From positions 142,570,359 to 142,634,358 of the forward strand of contig CM066988.1 of assembly GCA_033977485.1 (NCBI GenBank): a stretch of DNA of 64,000 nucleotides. Reading direction: 5' to 3'. This document shows, piece after piece, positions 22,677 through 38,012 of this stretch. Origin of the DNA: Hydrangea macrophylla (lineage: Eukaryota > Streptophyta > Magnoliopsida > Cornales > Hydrangeaceae). Under the pieces are notes generated by a model. It was given only the letters and a program-made list of their open reading frames with translations, ran no database searches and was not told the origin of the DNA. Both the position numbers and the translations under genes were made by a program. Positions within the stretch are counted from its first letter, which is position 1; each line of letters opens with the position of its first letter.

Positions 22677-23540
22677 CGTCTGATTCCACATTATATTATA
22701 AGGAGACTTGGTGTAAGGCCCTTAAGGTTGGGCTAAGTTGGACTAAATGACAAGCCATAATAAAAAACCCACACAAGGACGCACTCTACAAAAACTTTCC
22801 CTCCCAAAGTCTTCTAAAATTTGAATTTTCCCTCTTAGTCCTATAAAATTTAAAATTTCACTCTAAATGGCAAAATTGCCCACGGAACCCTAAGAGACCA
22901 CCACTACCATCTCTCTTTTCTCTCTAACTTTCTCTCTCCTCCCCTTCCATAGCCACTACCACCACCACCACCACCATCTCTCTCTCCTCCCCCTCCATAG
23001 CCACCACCACCACCACCATCTCTCTCTCCTCCACCACCATCACAACCACCACTACCATATCCAACATCTTCTCTCCTCCTCCCCCTCCATAGCCACCACC
23101 ACCACCACCATCTTCTATCCTCCTCCCTCTATAGCCATCACCATCACAACCACCACCACCGGAGCTGTTGTCGCCGGAGTCGTCGCCGCCGGAGCAATCG
23201 CCGGAGCCGTCGCCACTACCACCAACTCTTTTCTCTCTCTAACTTTCTCTCTCCCCCCCTCCATAGCCACCACCATCTCTCTTCTCTCTTTAAATTTCTC
23301 TCATCCTCCCTCCATAGCTACCACCATCACAACCACCACCGTCGGAGCCAACATCACCGGAGCCGGAGCTGTCGCCGTTGCCGTCACAACTACCACCAAT
23401 TCTCTTCTCTCTCTAACTTTCTCTCTCATCCCCCTCTATAGCCACCACCACCACCACCACTCTCTCTCCTCCTCCTCCTCCTCCATTGCCACCACCACCG
23501 CCGGCCACCACCACCACCAAAACAATGATCCACGGCCAAA
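22677..23540. repeat. CCACCACCA / CTCTCT low-complexity region
   Basis: Irregular repeats of CCACCACCACC, CTCTCTCCTCC and GCCGGAGC(C/T)GTCGCC words run from about 22925 to 23520. Rich in codons for Pro, His, Ser and Thr in all frames, without a start-to-stop frame of note. The GGTCGCCGGAGGT words continue to about 23830 on the other strand. Nothing gene-like was seen. Confidence 0.6.
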
Positions 23541-23541
23541 T

Positions 23542-23569
23542 GATCTTAAGAGAAATTTCTCTTAAGATC
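23542..23569. other. Perfect 28-bp palindrome
   Basis: GATCTTAAGAGAAA is followed at once by its exact reverse complement TTTCTCTTAAGATC. It lies between the CCACCACC tract and a GGTCGCCGGAGG-rich tract. It could be a hairpin or a dimeric binding site; nothing else supports a role. Confidence 0.9.
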
Positions 23570-23970
23570 AGAACTGTTGAATAAAGGTGGGATGATAGGT
23601 GATGGTCGCCGGAGGTACTAGTGGAGGTCGTATAAGGTTGCCGGAGGTGGAAGTGGTGGTGGTCGGAAGTTAGGCATGAGTGGTGTCAATGGTGGATGGT
23701 CGCCGGAGGTGCTAGTGGCAATCGCCAAAAGGTCGTCGGAGGTCGTCGGAGATGGTAGTGGTGGTTGCCGGAGGTGGAAGTGATGGTGACCGAATGCTAG
23801 GCATAGGTAGTGGCAATGGTGGCTAGGGTTTGATAGTAAGGTTAGATGGTGAAGATGAGGATGTTTTGGTCTAAACAAAATTAGGAGTAAAAGTCAAGTT
23901 GTTTTATTAAGTGTCCTTCATTCCAATTTAGCTTGTCTTTATGCTCTTTTCACCAATTTCCCCTATATTA

Positions 23971-24241
23971 CTCCCTCCGTCCCATATTAAGAGTCTCTTT
24001 TTGGAATTCCTACTTATTAAGTGGACAACCTTGATTTTGGTGAGATTTTCAACTTTCCAATATTGGCCTTTTTGAAATTCAAAATTAGTGTCACATAAAA
24101 AAAAAAGAGAGGGAAGAGTTGGATATAATAAAGGGCAAATTTGGAAAGTGTGCATTAAAGTACTTTGACTTTTTAAAGAGGACTCTTAAAATGGGACATC
24201 AAAAAATGACATCAAAGACTCTTAATATGGGATAGAGGGAG
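23971..24241. mobile_element. Stowaway MITE (Tc1/mariner), 271 bp
   Basis: CTCCCTCCGTCCCATATTAA at the start matches the complement of TTAATATGGGATAGAGGGAG at the end, with TA target duplication on both sides (23969-23970 and 24242-24243). Confidence 0.9.
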
Positions 24242-24552
24242 TATATATATATATGATACAACTCCAAGTTCTATGCAATATATATATATGTATGAGTTCA
24301 AATATAGACCACTATATTCCGGGCATTTTGATAATTCAATTGAGTGTTGAAAGAGAAAATTTTCAGTATTTAGATCCAAAACCTATTACAACATCAAGTA
24401 TAAAAGTTCTACTGAATTTTTTTTTTTTATATATTCAGTATTTTAAAGTCACAAACTTCAAACTTTTACTATTACAAATTCAATACTTAATTTTCAGTTT
24501 ATCAAATGAGGTCTAAGTTTAATATTGCTTTCAAGCTTGGATCTAGAAATTT

Positions 24553-25045
24553 CGAGAGTGTTTGGAAACTTTTGAGAATGGACTTTTGGAAGAAAAAGTC
24601 TATTTATAGAAGTGAAATCCGTTTGATGAGATTTGGGAATTCACTTTTTAACAAGAAGTGCATCTCCAGAATGCCCATTTGGAGAAGTCAAAAATTATGA
24701 CTTCTCAAAAGTGTAATTTTTGCACTTCCCCATAAGTCAAGAGTTTGTATACACAATTACACTTTTATCCATTATTTTATAATTAATGTCATCTTATCCA
24801 AATTTCATACCTGAATTTCATAGGCTTGCCGAATCCCTATTATTTGGTGAGGTTAAGGGTAATATTGGTAAATAGATATATTTTATATGTTGCCACTAAA
24901 TATAATTGCATATTTAGATGCGCTTTTTATTTAAAAAAAAATACTTATTCACCAAACAAAACACTTCTTTTAAAAAGTCCATTTTGAAAAGTCTATTCTA
25001 GGAATGGACGTCTGTACGAAAAGTTACGCCAAACACCACCTTCAT
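24553..25045. mobile_element. Degraded MITE (hAT-like ends)
   Basis: GAGTGTTTGGAAACTTTTGA on the left and AAGTTACGCCAAACACCACC on the right are imperfect inverted ends, with subterminal AGTCCATTTT / AATGGACTTT pairs. The precise ends and target site were not settled. The 64-73 aa frames here are not believable proteins. Confidence 0.45.
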
Positions 25046-25611
25046 GTGTCGTTAACTTGTAATCAATCATTATTTTCAATAATTTATACACAATTAGTTG
25101 GGCTTAGGGCCTATAACTTTATGGTATCTCTAGAAGTACAAAGAAAAGAGAGAAAGAACAAAGCTTTAAAGATCTCTTCTATCTCTCTCTCCAAAAAAGG
25201 GGGAAAAAAAAAAATAAAGTAAGGCTTTTTTCGTCTCTTATCTTTTCCCTAATTTTCTCTTATATGAATTTTCATTCCATTGTCTTTCCTTTCCTTGTGT
25301 AAACTTGTAACTACTTTATATTCCCTTTCCTTCCCTTATTTCCCTTTCTCTTTCCTTTACTTAAAGCATAATTGGATTGCTTAAGATTATAAAACTCGAA
25401 GGAAAGAGAAAAGTCTCTGCATAAAAATAAAAAAAAAACTGTAGTGAGACAGAGCACTTGTGAATTGAATCTCACTATGCAACTCAAGTGTGTGAGACCA
25501 ACTATCACAATAGTACAAATACATATATGCAAGCAAAGTAATATAATATAATCAACATGACGGTCAAATTAGGGCGACAGCCGTTTACGTCAACACTCTA
25601 AATTTTAATAG

Positions 25612-25842
25612 GGGGGACCAAGGGTCCTAGTGGTCTAATGTATACCTCTTCTTCTTCAAGTGAGAGGAGATGGGTTTTGATTCTCCCTAAAGGGGAGTGA
25701 GAGGGTTTTTTCCCTCCTCCTTTGTAGAACGCCTCGCATGTTTTTGTCGGGTTTATTTTTTGGGTTCCTACTACTTGAATTGTGTGTGTGCGTGATGTGT
25801 ATGACGTGTGTCATTCAGGTAAGTAATCCAAAAAAAAAAAAA
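25612..25842 (+). mobile_element. tRNA-derived SINE with poly(A) tail
   Basis: The head has an A-box-like CCTAGTGGTCTAATG (25626) and a B-box-like GGGTTTTGATTCTCC (25672). A T/G-rich body and an A tract at 25828-25842 follow. Spacing of the boxes fits an RNA polymerase III promoter from a tRNA. Target duplications were not identified. Confidence 0.55.
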
Positions 25843-25919
25843 GAGAGAGAGGGGGAAGGGGGGTTGGTTTGGGGTGTTTGTGATGTTGGCGCAAGGTTGC
25901 AATAAATTAAGGACAGTAA

Positions 25920-26201
25920 GGGTGCGTTTGATAAAACTGAAAATTAAGTGCTGAAAATTAAGTGCTGAATTTTAAGTACTAAAATTTTTAAGTGATTGAA
26001 TTTGTAATACTGAAAACAGTTCTTCAACTACTGAAATAGAATGCATTCAGTGATTATTTTCAGTAGAAATTATTCACTTAAAGTTTTCAGTGGTTTTTTG
26101 GCTGCTTTTCCAATTAAGTGGTATGTTATCAAACGCACTGAAAAAGATTAAGTGCTGAATCTTTTCATTTTCATCATTTAATTGGGTTATCAAACATACC
26201 C
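25920..26201. mobile_element. Tourist-like MITE (PIF/Harbinger), 282 bp
   Basis: GGGTGCGTTTGATAA on the left pairs with TTATCAAACATACCC on the right, with TAA on both sides (25917-25919 and 26202-26204). It contains AAGTGCTGAA words in both directions. A related copy lies at 37738-38012. Confidence 0.85.
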
Positions 26202-26734
26202 TAAGTATGGGCATCAATTTAATTAGATAATCTCTATAAAAGGAATAATTATTTAGATAAAATGAAGTAGTCAAATTTTCAGATAGTGGATAAGATCATA
26301 ATAATCAACTTTTAATTTTAAAATTTTATTATTATTATTTTTTTATTTTTTAAAGTCTCCCTATGTTGGGGGAGACTATGACTATATTCAAGTCAAAGAG
26401 CCCAATCTTCTTTATCTCTATCCGATGGCTTTGTGGTTGAAGTTCGTCATTAGTGTCATTATGTTTCAAGTGGCAAAAAAAAAAAAAACCAGATTATCTA
26501 ATTGAATTTCTAGTTGTATATCTAAAAAAAAAGACAAATTGTTCCTTTTTTTCATAACAACCCATTAATTATTAAATCCTAAAATATCAAAGTAGGGAGG
26601 TGAGACTGAGAGGTCTATGTCGTCACTTTCCCCATTGGCAAAAAAAAAAAAAATGAAAAGATAAAAAAAAAAAAGGGGGCATTTTCCAAAAAGGACCTCA
26701 GTACACCATTTATTAAGTTAAAGTACAAATTAGT

Positions 26735-28385
26735 GAGTGATTTACCAAAAAGGACAAAAATTTGACAGCTCGTGCTCACACGGTATAAGTACGCGCACCA
26801 TAGAATCTTCCATGCACAATTTCTCAACCGCCACTGCTTTCAGGCGCCCCACATGCGCGCCCCACGCGCGACCCACGCGCACCACGCGTTCGCCTCCCTT
26901 TGCTGGCTGATCGCACCGTGTGAGTATTGTACCTTATTATTTTCAATTTCGAAAAATGTTTTTATACTTTAAACATCCATAACTTTTGACCTATAGCTCC
27001 ATTTTTCGCAAATTTTATACCGTTGAAATCGTGTCGACGAGAGCTACAAAACTAGTACCATTGTTGATATGTTTTGAGGAATTTTTTTTTTTTTTTTATG
27101 TTTTTACATACATGAATAATAAGTGAAATTTCACTTGATATGCATAAAATATTAAGTGAAATTTCACTGAATAAATGAAAAATAAGTGAAATTTCATACA
27201 TGAATAATAAGTGAAATTTCACTTGATATACATAAAATGTTAAGTGAAATTTCACTGAATACATGAAAAACATTAAAAGCTCTCCCCCAAAAAAATCCTA
27301 AGTTCGATTTTTGCAAAACTCATAAACTAGTTACCAAATGAATTAACATGAAATTGTGCTTTAAAAAAGGAGAAGCACCAAAATGGGGGCCAAACTAAGC
27401 CTTAATGCGGTAGCAATGTCTTTATTGCTATTCGTCTTTTTTTAATTTTTTTTTTCTCAAAACACATAAATTTGGCATACATAAATATTAAGTGAAAATT
27501 CACTGAACCTATACATGCCTTCTTCCTGAAAAACTTGAAGTTAAACTTAACATTCGTGTACTTGTTCAGTGAGATTTCACTTAGTAGGTCAAGTGAAAAT
27601 TCACTAACTATCCCAAAAGTCGCTAGAAGTAACTCTTTAAAGTTGAAGATCTAATTTGATACTTACTTTGTTAAAAAATCGCTCAAGTGTCAATTTAAGT
27701 AAAATTTCACTTAATATTCATGTACAAGTTCAGTGAAATTTTACTTAATATTCATATATGCCAAGTGAAATTTCACTTCTTTTTTTTTCCTTTTCATATT
27801 AAACAATGCATATTTCGTTAAAAAAAAAAAATCAAATTTCAAAAATCAATTATAAAACATAGTTTTTCAATCCAAACAAATGCAAAATTCTTGTGAAATT
27901 TCACTAAAACTCTCCTTAAGAATAAAGTGAACATTCGTTTTTTTTTTCCTCACAACATATCAACTTGGCATATGTGAATATTACGTGAAAAATCAATAAC
28001 CCATACACGCATATTATGTGAAAAATCTATTAAGTTCATTTAGAACATGGTATGTAAAAATAAGAGTTTTTTTTTTCTTTTTCTCAAAAGGTATCAACAA
28101 TGGTACTAGTTTTGTAGCTCTCGTCGACACGGTTCCAACGGTATAAAATTGGTAAGAAACAGAGTTGTAGATCAAAAGTTATGAAGGTTTAAAGTTTAAA
28201 AAAACATTTTCGAAATGGATATCATATGGTACAGCCACTCACACGGTGTGAGCGGCTGAAACCAAGGACGCGCGCGTGAGGGAGGGGCGATGGTCACATG
28301 AGATTTTCTATGATACGTGCATTTATACCGTATGAGCACTGACAAGATTACTTTTGTCCTTTTTAGAAAATGGTCAAATATTTTG
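26735..28385. mobile_element. Large foldback element (MULE-like), TIR arms of about 300 bp
   Basis: Left arm about 26735-27080 and right arm about 28085-28385 are inverted copies: CGACGAGAGCTACAAAACTA and CATTGTTGATA on the left against TATCAACAATGGTACTAGTT and AGCTCTCGTCGACAC on the right; the outer parts share GTGCTCACACGGTATAA and its complement. No transposase frame is seen. The interior (27085-28080) is AT-rich and full of a short palindrome. Target duplications were not settled. Confidence 0.75.
27119..27779. repeat. Dispersed array of the palindrome AGTGAAATTTCACT
   Basis: The perfect 14-bp palindrome occurs at least five times, four within 27124-27260 and one near 27763. Near-copies (AGTGAAAATTCACT, AGTGAGATTTCACT, AGTAAAATTTCACT, AGTGAAATTTTACT) lie between 27485 and 27745, and single half-copies continue to about 27905. 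Spacing is irregular, with TTAA or ATAA before most copies. Confidence 0.9.
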
Positions 28386-28817
28386 GAGTTTAAACTTATG
28401 AGGGTTACTTGTAGGGATTTTCCAACAATTATCTATAAAAAAAAAGAAAGCAAAATTAAATAATCAAAGAGTAGTTATGGAAAGATTAGTGAGTATTTTT
28501 TTTTTTTCTGGAGATAATTGACAAATGGGAATCCGTAGAAAGAGGATCAAATACAATTATCCTAATAAATTAGTCTATGACTCTATTACTATTTCACCCT
28601 AAATATATAGCTGTATAATTATTTTATATATATGTGTGTGTACAGGTTTGTCACCGCTCTCCATCTACATTCTATATATACAAGTAGCTCATTAAAATAC
28701 AATACCCATTGAGGGTTGTTTCTCTGAATCTCTGAATCATTGTTTGACTTTACAGTCTCATGTGTATTTGAATCCTCTATAAAAGATTGAAAATTTCAGT
28801 CTCTTTTAGTGCCTACC

Positions 28818-28820
<3 letters not shown>

Positions 28821-28849
<29 letters not shown>
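28821..28849 (+). repeat. (AG)n microsatellite in the STP7-like 5' leader
   Basis: About 14 AG units end 30 bases before the start codon of the sugar transporter gene, so it probably lies in the 5' UTR. Confidence 0.8.
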
Positions 28850-28851
<2 letters not shown>

Positions 28852-28879
28852 AGGGGAGATCTTTTGGGGGGACTGAGCA

Positions 28880-31637
<2,758 letters not shown>

Positions 31638-31978
31638 ATCAGGAATTAGGAGGGTGAATAATTTCTCTATAGTTTCAGTATTTGTTTATGAAAATCTGCG
31701 CTTGCAGTTCCAAAAACTAAAGAAAGGTGAAGAAATTGTTTCGGATTTGGATAATTATGTTTAGGATGCATTTTTAAGTAGCCATAGATTGGCAAGTGTT
31801 TATAAAATGTTTTTTCTTGATCACTGGTGAACATTCAACCATTCCATTGTGAATGTGATTAAAAAAACAAACCAGGTTGAGAAAATATGGTAAATGCTAC
31901 AAAAAGGAGGATGGACATGTTGCAACATCAATACAGATATCTATTTATGTATGTGGTGTGTATATACTATACACAATG

Positions 31979-31983
<5 letters not shown>

Positions 31984-32068
<85 letters not shown>
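31984..32068. repeat. (CT)n(CA)n microsatellite between STP7-like and CAF1
   Basis: The same CT-to-CA compound repeat as in the transporter intron, in the 484-bp gap between the two convergent stop codons. Confidence 0.9.
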
Positions 32069-32073
<5 letters not shown>

Positions 32074-32121
32074 AGGGCTCTGAATAAGAGAACTATTCAT
32101 CTTGGAAATTTTGAGTATACA

Positions 32122-35100
32122 TTAAGCTAGTAGCTTGGCTAGTTCATCCACTCTAAGGCTTCCCTTTGGAGCTACAATTAGATAATCTTCTGCAAGATCA
32201 TTCATTCTTTGATTTCTAGAACTCTTCTTATTTCCTCTGTTCTCTGGAATTGCTATGGCCTCTTTCAACTCCAAATCTCCACCTTGCCTTTCAATTTTCT
32301 CATCTCTAGTTTCTTTCTTCTCAAATTTCCGATCTCCGGTATCTTGCTTCTCACTTTTCTGATCTGCCACCTTTCTAGACCGGTGCCTAAAAACAGGCCC
32401 AGGCGGAGCAGACTGGGCAAGAGCAACGGCTCTGTCATAAAAGAAATCAGCATCTAAACTAGAATCAGTAAGAACAAGTGCAGAACCACTCTCAACAGCT
32501 TGCTTCCATAGTAGTAAAACTTCCTCTGTCCATGGTGAGCTCAACCTCGGATCTCTAAGACTTCCGAAGTTGTCAGATACATCAGATGATTCGTCCTCGT
32601 TCAACTCTTCACTTTTGAAATTAGTCTCTCTTTCAGAGTCAAATGATTTATTACTTTCACTTCCATTTATATTCGTCGTAGTTGAAACAGGTGTAGCTAG
32701 AGATAGCATATCATTTGCTTCAGGTATATTATTCTGCACTTTGTATAAGGTCACATCATCTTTACCTTCGTCTATGCCTATATCTTCAGTTCCAGAAGAA
32801 AAAGTGCTTGTGCTTGGTTTGCCAAGAATAATAACACTTGACGATATCTTTGCTTCACCTTCAGATTTCTTAATGTCCATCTCATTTTCGGGTAATGGGA
32901 GGGAGGACTTCCAATCTCTACCTCTCCACATAAGCAAGTGCTCATGCTCAAATGATATAAGCACACACGGAACAAGATCCTGGAATTTAATAACAAAGGG
33001 GGTTAAAAATAAAAATCAAGATTTGATAGATACATCTTGCAAACAAAAAAATTGGTACAACCATACCTTGAGTTTGGCACCTATTTTCCGGTAATCACTA
33101 CCATTCATCCCTTGACAGTTAATCCGCACCAACTCACATGCTTCAAATGCTTCTCTAACATTCTTTATGAGGTCATAATAAACACCATTTTTTCCTGTAA
33201 GATGAATACAAAATGTGGAATTGTTATTTTGTTCCAGAAAACTATGCTGTTTCTTTTAATTCACCATCGGTGTATGAACTTTAGAGAATAGAGGTGAGTA
33301 TTACCAAGCTTGCAGATTGGTGTTAGCACGCGTCCCTTCTTCCGCATTTCACTTGCTTCTTCCAGGGTCAGACCCTCTGGGGCCTGCTGAATCAGCCTTG
33401 GATATACAGGGGTAATGGGTTTCCACAGCATGAGAGGAAAGCGAGGTCGGGTTTTATCGTTGTAATTTCTTCCACGGAAGAGGTATATGACTCCTCCTCT
33501 ACTATATATAATCTTCCCTCCCGTTCTCTCCTGTCAGATCACAAATTTTGGTAGGAAAAAAGAAAAAGAAATCTTGTCACCACTAAACATAAAACTTAAT
33601 GTAACCTGAATAACCCGCATATTAAGTATACTACAAGATTAATTACGTCTAATATAATGTTCTCCTAATATGTTTCAGTAGATTATACCAGCTTAATCAT
33701 TTACGTGTTCCAAGAGACAAAGTGAACCTTCCAAAGAAGCAACTACTAGAAAATGAAAAACAAGCCGTTTACCTCTCCCTCTTAACAAATTATCTACAAG
33801 GTTAGTTGCCTATAATTTATGAGGATGACCCTATATATTCGTGCTATATCTACCAGATAAACAAAACCAAGACAACATGGAAAGAGAAAAAATGCAATTG
33901 TGATAGAAGATAGACAAGAAATGCTGAAACTTACACAAGTTAAAGACACCAACCTCTAATTGTTGACGCACATTGTCCATGTCAACTGTACACACCCCTT
34001 TGCATTTTATCTTACACACCCTTCGTCTCTTCCAAAGAGCATGAATGTTGTCCAACATGTTATGCGTCAAGCCATCTCTTCCTATATTTGGGGGGGAAAA
34101 AAAGGATGAATCATAAATTTCATCAATCACCAATTACTCCAATAAAGAACCAAATAAACATTTAACCTTTTTTACATTAGTAGTATCCATTATATCAAAT
34201 TATCAACCAACTAGTTGCCATTTCTGGGAAATATGAGAGTCAAAGAATCACAACCCACATCAAGATATATAAATCAACAGATAGAATGAAACATATCCGA
34301 TAACCAAATTTGCAAATAATAACACTATATTAAATATATCAAATTATCACAGCATAACCACATTCAAATTATGTAACCCACCACTACTATCTATGAAATC
34401 AACCAACATATGTAAGATAACCGGAATTTTTTTTTTTTACTAACTCCATGAATTAAAAGCATACCCATATTCAATTGCCGCTTTGATTTCATACACCCAT
34501 TAATTAAGTCCGCAATCTCCTCTTTCGTCAGAGGCTCCCCCAATATCTCCTCCCTCGACCTGACATACTTGGGACCCGACCCAGGCAAGAACGGACCCGG
34601 AGACTGAACCGGCTTGACCCGCTTCTTATGGGGCGGAGGAAGCTGAAACGAATCGAATTCAAAGTTCTTCTTCTTGCTTGGCGGAAGCGGCTTCCGCCCC
34701 GTCCACGGCCGTGGCATAGTGCCCGGCTCGAACGGCGCAATTGGCGGCTCACGAAGCTTCAATGGCTTCTCTTTTGGTGTCTCAGTATAACTATACTGAA
34801 ACTCAAATGGGGCATTTGGGACTACATATGAGACCCCATTATCGCCGATTTTGACGTCGGTATCGGCCTTTTGAGCCTCGTTTGGGACTTTTCTGATCGA
34901 AATTCGACGAAATGCGGGGTGTGAATCTTTAGGGTTTGGGGGGTTTTTAGGGTTTTTCGAGTACTTTGAGGATTTTCCGGGGATTGAAGGGCGAGAGGGA
35001 GTGGACGGCGTTCCGGTGGACCTGAAGGTGTCTGTACTGGTGGTGGTGGCATTGTCGTGAATGTTGGCAATTTTCTGGGCGGAGTTGAAGCGTCTGAGGA

Positions 35101-35275
35101 TGCGAAGCTCGTCTTCGATATCTTTCTGGGTGCGTTCGTGGCGGATGAACTTCTCGGCGTTGGCGTTGTTCCACCGCGAGAAGCGGAGTTCGGTGGTGGC
35201 GGTACGGTGGTGATTTGGGTTCGGCGGCGCGAAGATTGGGAATGTAGTAACGGTTTTCAGGGCCATTTTCTCCAT
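32122..35275 (-). CDS. CAF1: CRS2-associated factor 1 (CAF1), chloroplast group II intron splicing
   Basis: Five exons on the minus strand: 35275-34465, 34081-33954, 33530-33305, 33194-33067 and 32979-32122; phases agree and give 716 aa (Arabidopsis CAF1 about 700). CAF1 binds CRS2 and chloroplast group II introns. N-terminus ([19 protein letters not shown]) is Ser/Thr-rich and low in acidic residues, as for a transit peptide. A conserved region follows ([34 protein letters not shown]). Two CRM domains: about residues 270-390 ([40 protein letters not shown]) and about 388-455 ([45 protein letters not shown]). The C-terminus [20 protein letters not shown] matches the family. Start could also be the ATG three codons on. 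Its first codons recur at 52408-52593. Confidence 0.93.
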
Positions 35276-35980
35276 TTGGAGATTGAGCTAAGTTTTTGAT
35301 ATCAACCCCTCGGCCCTCTCAGCAGACTCAAAAGACCAATAAGCCCTTCTTAAGATTTTGGGTAAATTGCACTTTTCACCCCTTATAGTTTGAGGGTTTA
35401 GTCCCTTTACTTTCAATTTGAACATTTTAAACTCTGGAGTTTCATAAGTGTGACCAATCTTAAATTTATAATCATAGTAGTATAAAGAATTATACTAAAG
35501 GAAATGTTTGACACACACACTTTTTATACACTTTTTGACATATTATGCTTTAAATACATATACCTTGTGCTATTTAAATTTTTCACATTTTTCTATGCAC
35601 CATTAGACAACACTGGATATATATGCATTTAAAGCTGGGTGTCAAAAAGTGTGTGTAGCACTACTCTTATACTAAACTCTTCAGAAGTTTTCTTTAGTCC
35701 CTAAACTAAAAAATTTGACAAAATTGACCCCTTAAACTATTGCATTTTTTAATTAGCACCCATTTAGTTAGGTTGTTTTTCAAGAAGAACCAATAGTTTT
35801 GTATGACATTTTTGGCCTCTTCTTTGAGTTGATGATAATTATAGAACAAAATTGTCTAAAAAATTGTGTGCAACAAATGATAAGTTTGTCTTAACGGCGA
35901 CGAAAAGAAGGAATATATAAATATCATGTTGGTAGCATATGTTGCTTAAATGGTACAAAACCACAATTTTTTGGATGATA
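35276..35980. other. Intergenic with small MITE-like foldback at 35503-35672
   Basis: GACACACACACTTTTTATAC at about 35509 is inverted as GTGTCAAAAAGTGTGTGTAG near 35640. On either side lie TTAGTCCCTTTACTTTCAAT (35400) and TTAGTCCCTAAAC (35694), typical of non-coding plant repeats. No gene seen. Confidence 0.5.
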
Positions 35981-36231
35981 CTCCCTCCGTCCCATTTTAT
36001 GTGTCCATCTTTCCTTTTTGGGATGTCCCAAAATTGTTGTCCAATTTCCTAAATTAGTATGCAAATTTTACTTAGTTTCCCAAACTACCCTTCCTTGCAT
36101 TCATCACCAAAACAAAATAAAAAAAGGAAGTGTAATGATTATGGGCAATTGTGGAAAGTAGGTGTAGATTCTTTTTGTCCCCTAAATTGTTGGATTTTCC
36201 AAGATGGACACATAAAATGGGACGGAGGTAG
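35981..36231. mobile_element. Stowaway MITE, 251 bp
   Basis: CTCCCTCCGTCCCATTTTAT at one end and ATAAAATGGGACGGAGGTAG at the other, with TA at 35979-35980 and 36232-36233. The same family, same length and opposite orientation, lies at 61282-61532. Confidence 0.92.
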
Positions 36232-36281
36232 TACTTTAACAGAAGAGGTGTTAAGTGAAAGAATATACTCCTAGTGAAGGA

Positions 36282-36972
36282 TAGGGGTGCTCGCGAGTCG
36301 AGTGAGTCAAGTTTGGCCCTCATTCGCTCATCCATCCGAACATAGTTGAGTTTGTCCTCCTTCCATCCGTCATCCACTTGTTTGTCGGGTGCACCCGACT
36401 CATCGGGTGGTCTGGTGAGTCGGGTCGAGTCGGGTGAAATCCGACTGTCTCATTTGTCTCAATCGAGTATTTGCTTCACACATGACTTTGTCTGCATTTT
36501 ATTTATTTTTTTGCTTTGAATGCCTTTGTTGCTAACCAAAGCTCTGACAAAACAAAAAATAAAACCATAGTCATGTGCTAGTTTGATGTTTTTAATTTTT
36601 TTTTTATCTCTGATAGTGACATATATTTTATTGATATAAGAATATAAAATATATATTAAAGACTATATAATACATAATACATAATACATATAATGATATA
36701 ACCATATTACATATATATATTAAAGACTGTATAATATATAATACATATACTGATATAAGCGTATTACATATATATTTTTTAAAAAAATTAAGTATGTTTC
36801 GAGTCGAGTCGGGTGAATCAGGTTTCCACCGCCCTAGACCCGTGACTCCACCCGAAACTGTCGGGTTTCTACCCCCAAGACCCGTGACTCCACCCACATT
36901 ATTTAAAAACCAAAAATAAGGCTATGGATGAGTCGGGTGGTCGGGTAGCTAGGTGAAGTTTGAGCAGCCCTA
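36282..36972. mobile_element. Non-autonomous hAT-like element, 691 bp
   Basis: TAGGGGTGCTCGCGAGTCGA on the left and GTTTGAGCAGCCCTA on the right are imperfect inverted ends. GTGAAGGA (36274-36281) and GTGATGGA (36973-36980) form an 8-bp duplication with one mismatch. Inner words CGAGTCGGGTGAA and CACCCGAC are repeated in both directions. Confidence 0.8.
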
Positions 36973-37262
36973 GTGATGGAGGTCAATTTTTTCAGTTTTT
37001 TTGTTTAGAGAAAGAGTCAGTAGTTGAGGGGGTGTATTGTAATTTAGCCAAATAATAAATATTCCTTTACAATACACTTTTCTTCCATTATTGGAGTTGG
37101 AGCTCTCAAATCCTGCACAGTACCCCTTATTCTTTAAATTCCAATCTTGAAAGTCTATTTAGCTCCCCACTCCTCCTTCATTCTTTTTCTCAGGTAAATT
37201 CATCTCTTCAGCTGCTCATTCCTGCAAATTGATTATATGCTATCTTTCTGTTCTGTATCATT

Positions 37263-37318
<56 letters not shown>

Positions 37319-37737
37319 TGGGTCTTTAGCATTTTGATTCCGCGCACAAATTTTCTTTGAAAATATAATTTACGTTCACGGCATTTTCCTTGGAACCAAA
37401 CAGAGGATTAGCTTAGGGGAAAAAAATGTCTTTCCATTTGGAATCTACTTTTCTAAGGTTAGAAATTTTCCCGAGAAATTAATCCGAGTCCCAGGACTAT
37501 CCTCTCTGAAAAAACCATGAATAAGTAGTACAGGAAGCACTCAGATGGTTCTAGTTTTGATGATTGGCGGAAAATTTTATGGGCTTTGTGTTTGCAGATA
37601 TGTATGATCCATTAATCCTGAATTGACTATGTTGAAACACAGCAGATGTGTGTGTGTGTGTGTTTTATGTCCGATTGCTAGCTTAGGGATAGGGATTAAT
37701 GTAAGCACAAAGCATGTTGATACTAAATCATATTTAC
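36973..37737 (+). promoter_or_regulatory. 5' region of GT47 copy A, probable 5'-UTR exon and intron start
   Basis: About 37080-37193 matches the region before copy B near 55850-55930, and both end at a donor-like site (CTCAG|GTAAAT here, TCCG|GTAACT in copy B). The coding exons both begin two or three bases after an AG (ACCTAG|GATATGG and TTAG|GATATGG). A 5'-UTR intron of about 1.3 kb is inferred. A (TG)n(AG)n microsatellite lies at 37263-37314. Confidence 0.4.
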
Positions 37738-38012
37738 ATGTTTGATAACTCATTAAGTGCTGAAAATGAAAAAGATCAACCCTTATTCTTTTTCAGTGCG
37801 TTTGATAAAGTACCACTAAATTGAAAAAGTAGCTCCAAAACCACTGAAAACTTTAAGTGAAAAATTTCTACTGGAAATAATCACTGAATGCATTATACTT
37901 TAATAGTTGAAACACTATTTTAAGGAATGAAACTTCAAGCACTTTAAATTTTCAGTACTTAAAATTCAGCACTTAATTTTCAGTAGTTAATTTTCAGTTT
38001 TATCAAACGCAA
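37738..38012. mobile_element. Tourist-like MITE, degraded copy
   Basis: Shares CATTAAGTGCTGAAAATG, ACCACTGAAAACTTTAAGTG and TTTTATCAAACGC with the MITE at 25920-26201, in the opposite orientation. The terminal GGG and the target duplication are worn. It lies in the inferred 5'-UTR intron of GT47 copy A. Confidence 0.7.

Noticed and set aside
23618..23878. 86-aa Pro/His-rich frame
   Set aside because: Low-complexity GGTCGCCGGAGG DNA; no domain, no splice or promoter support.
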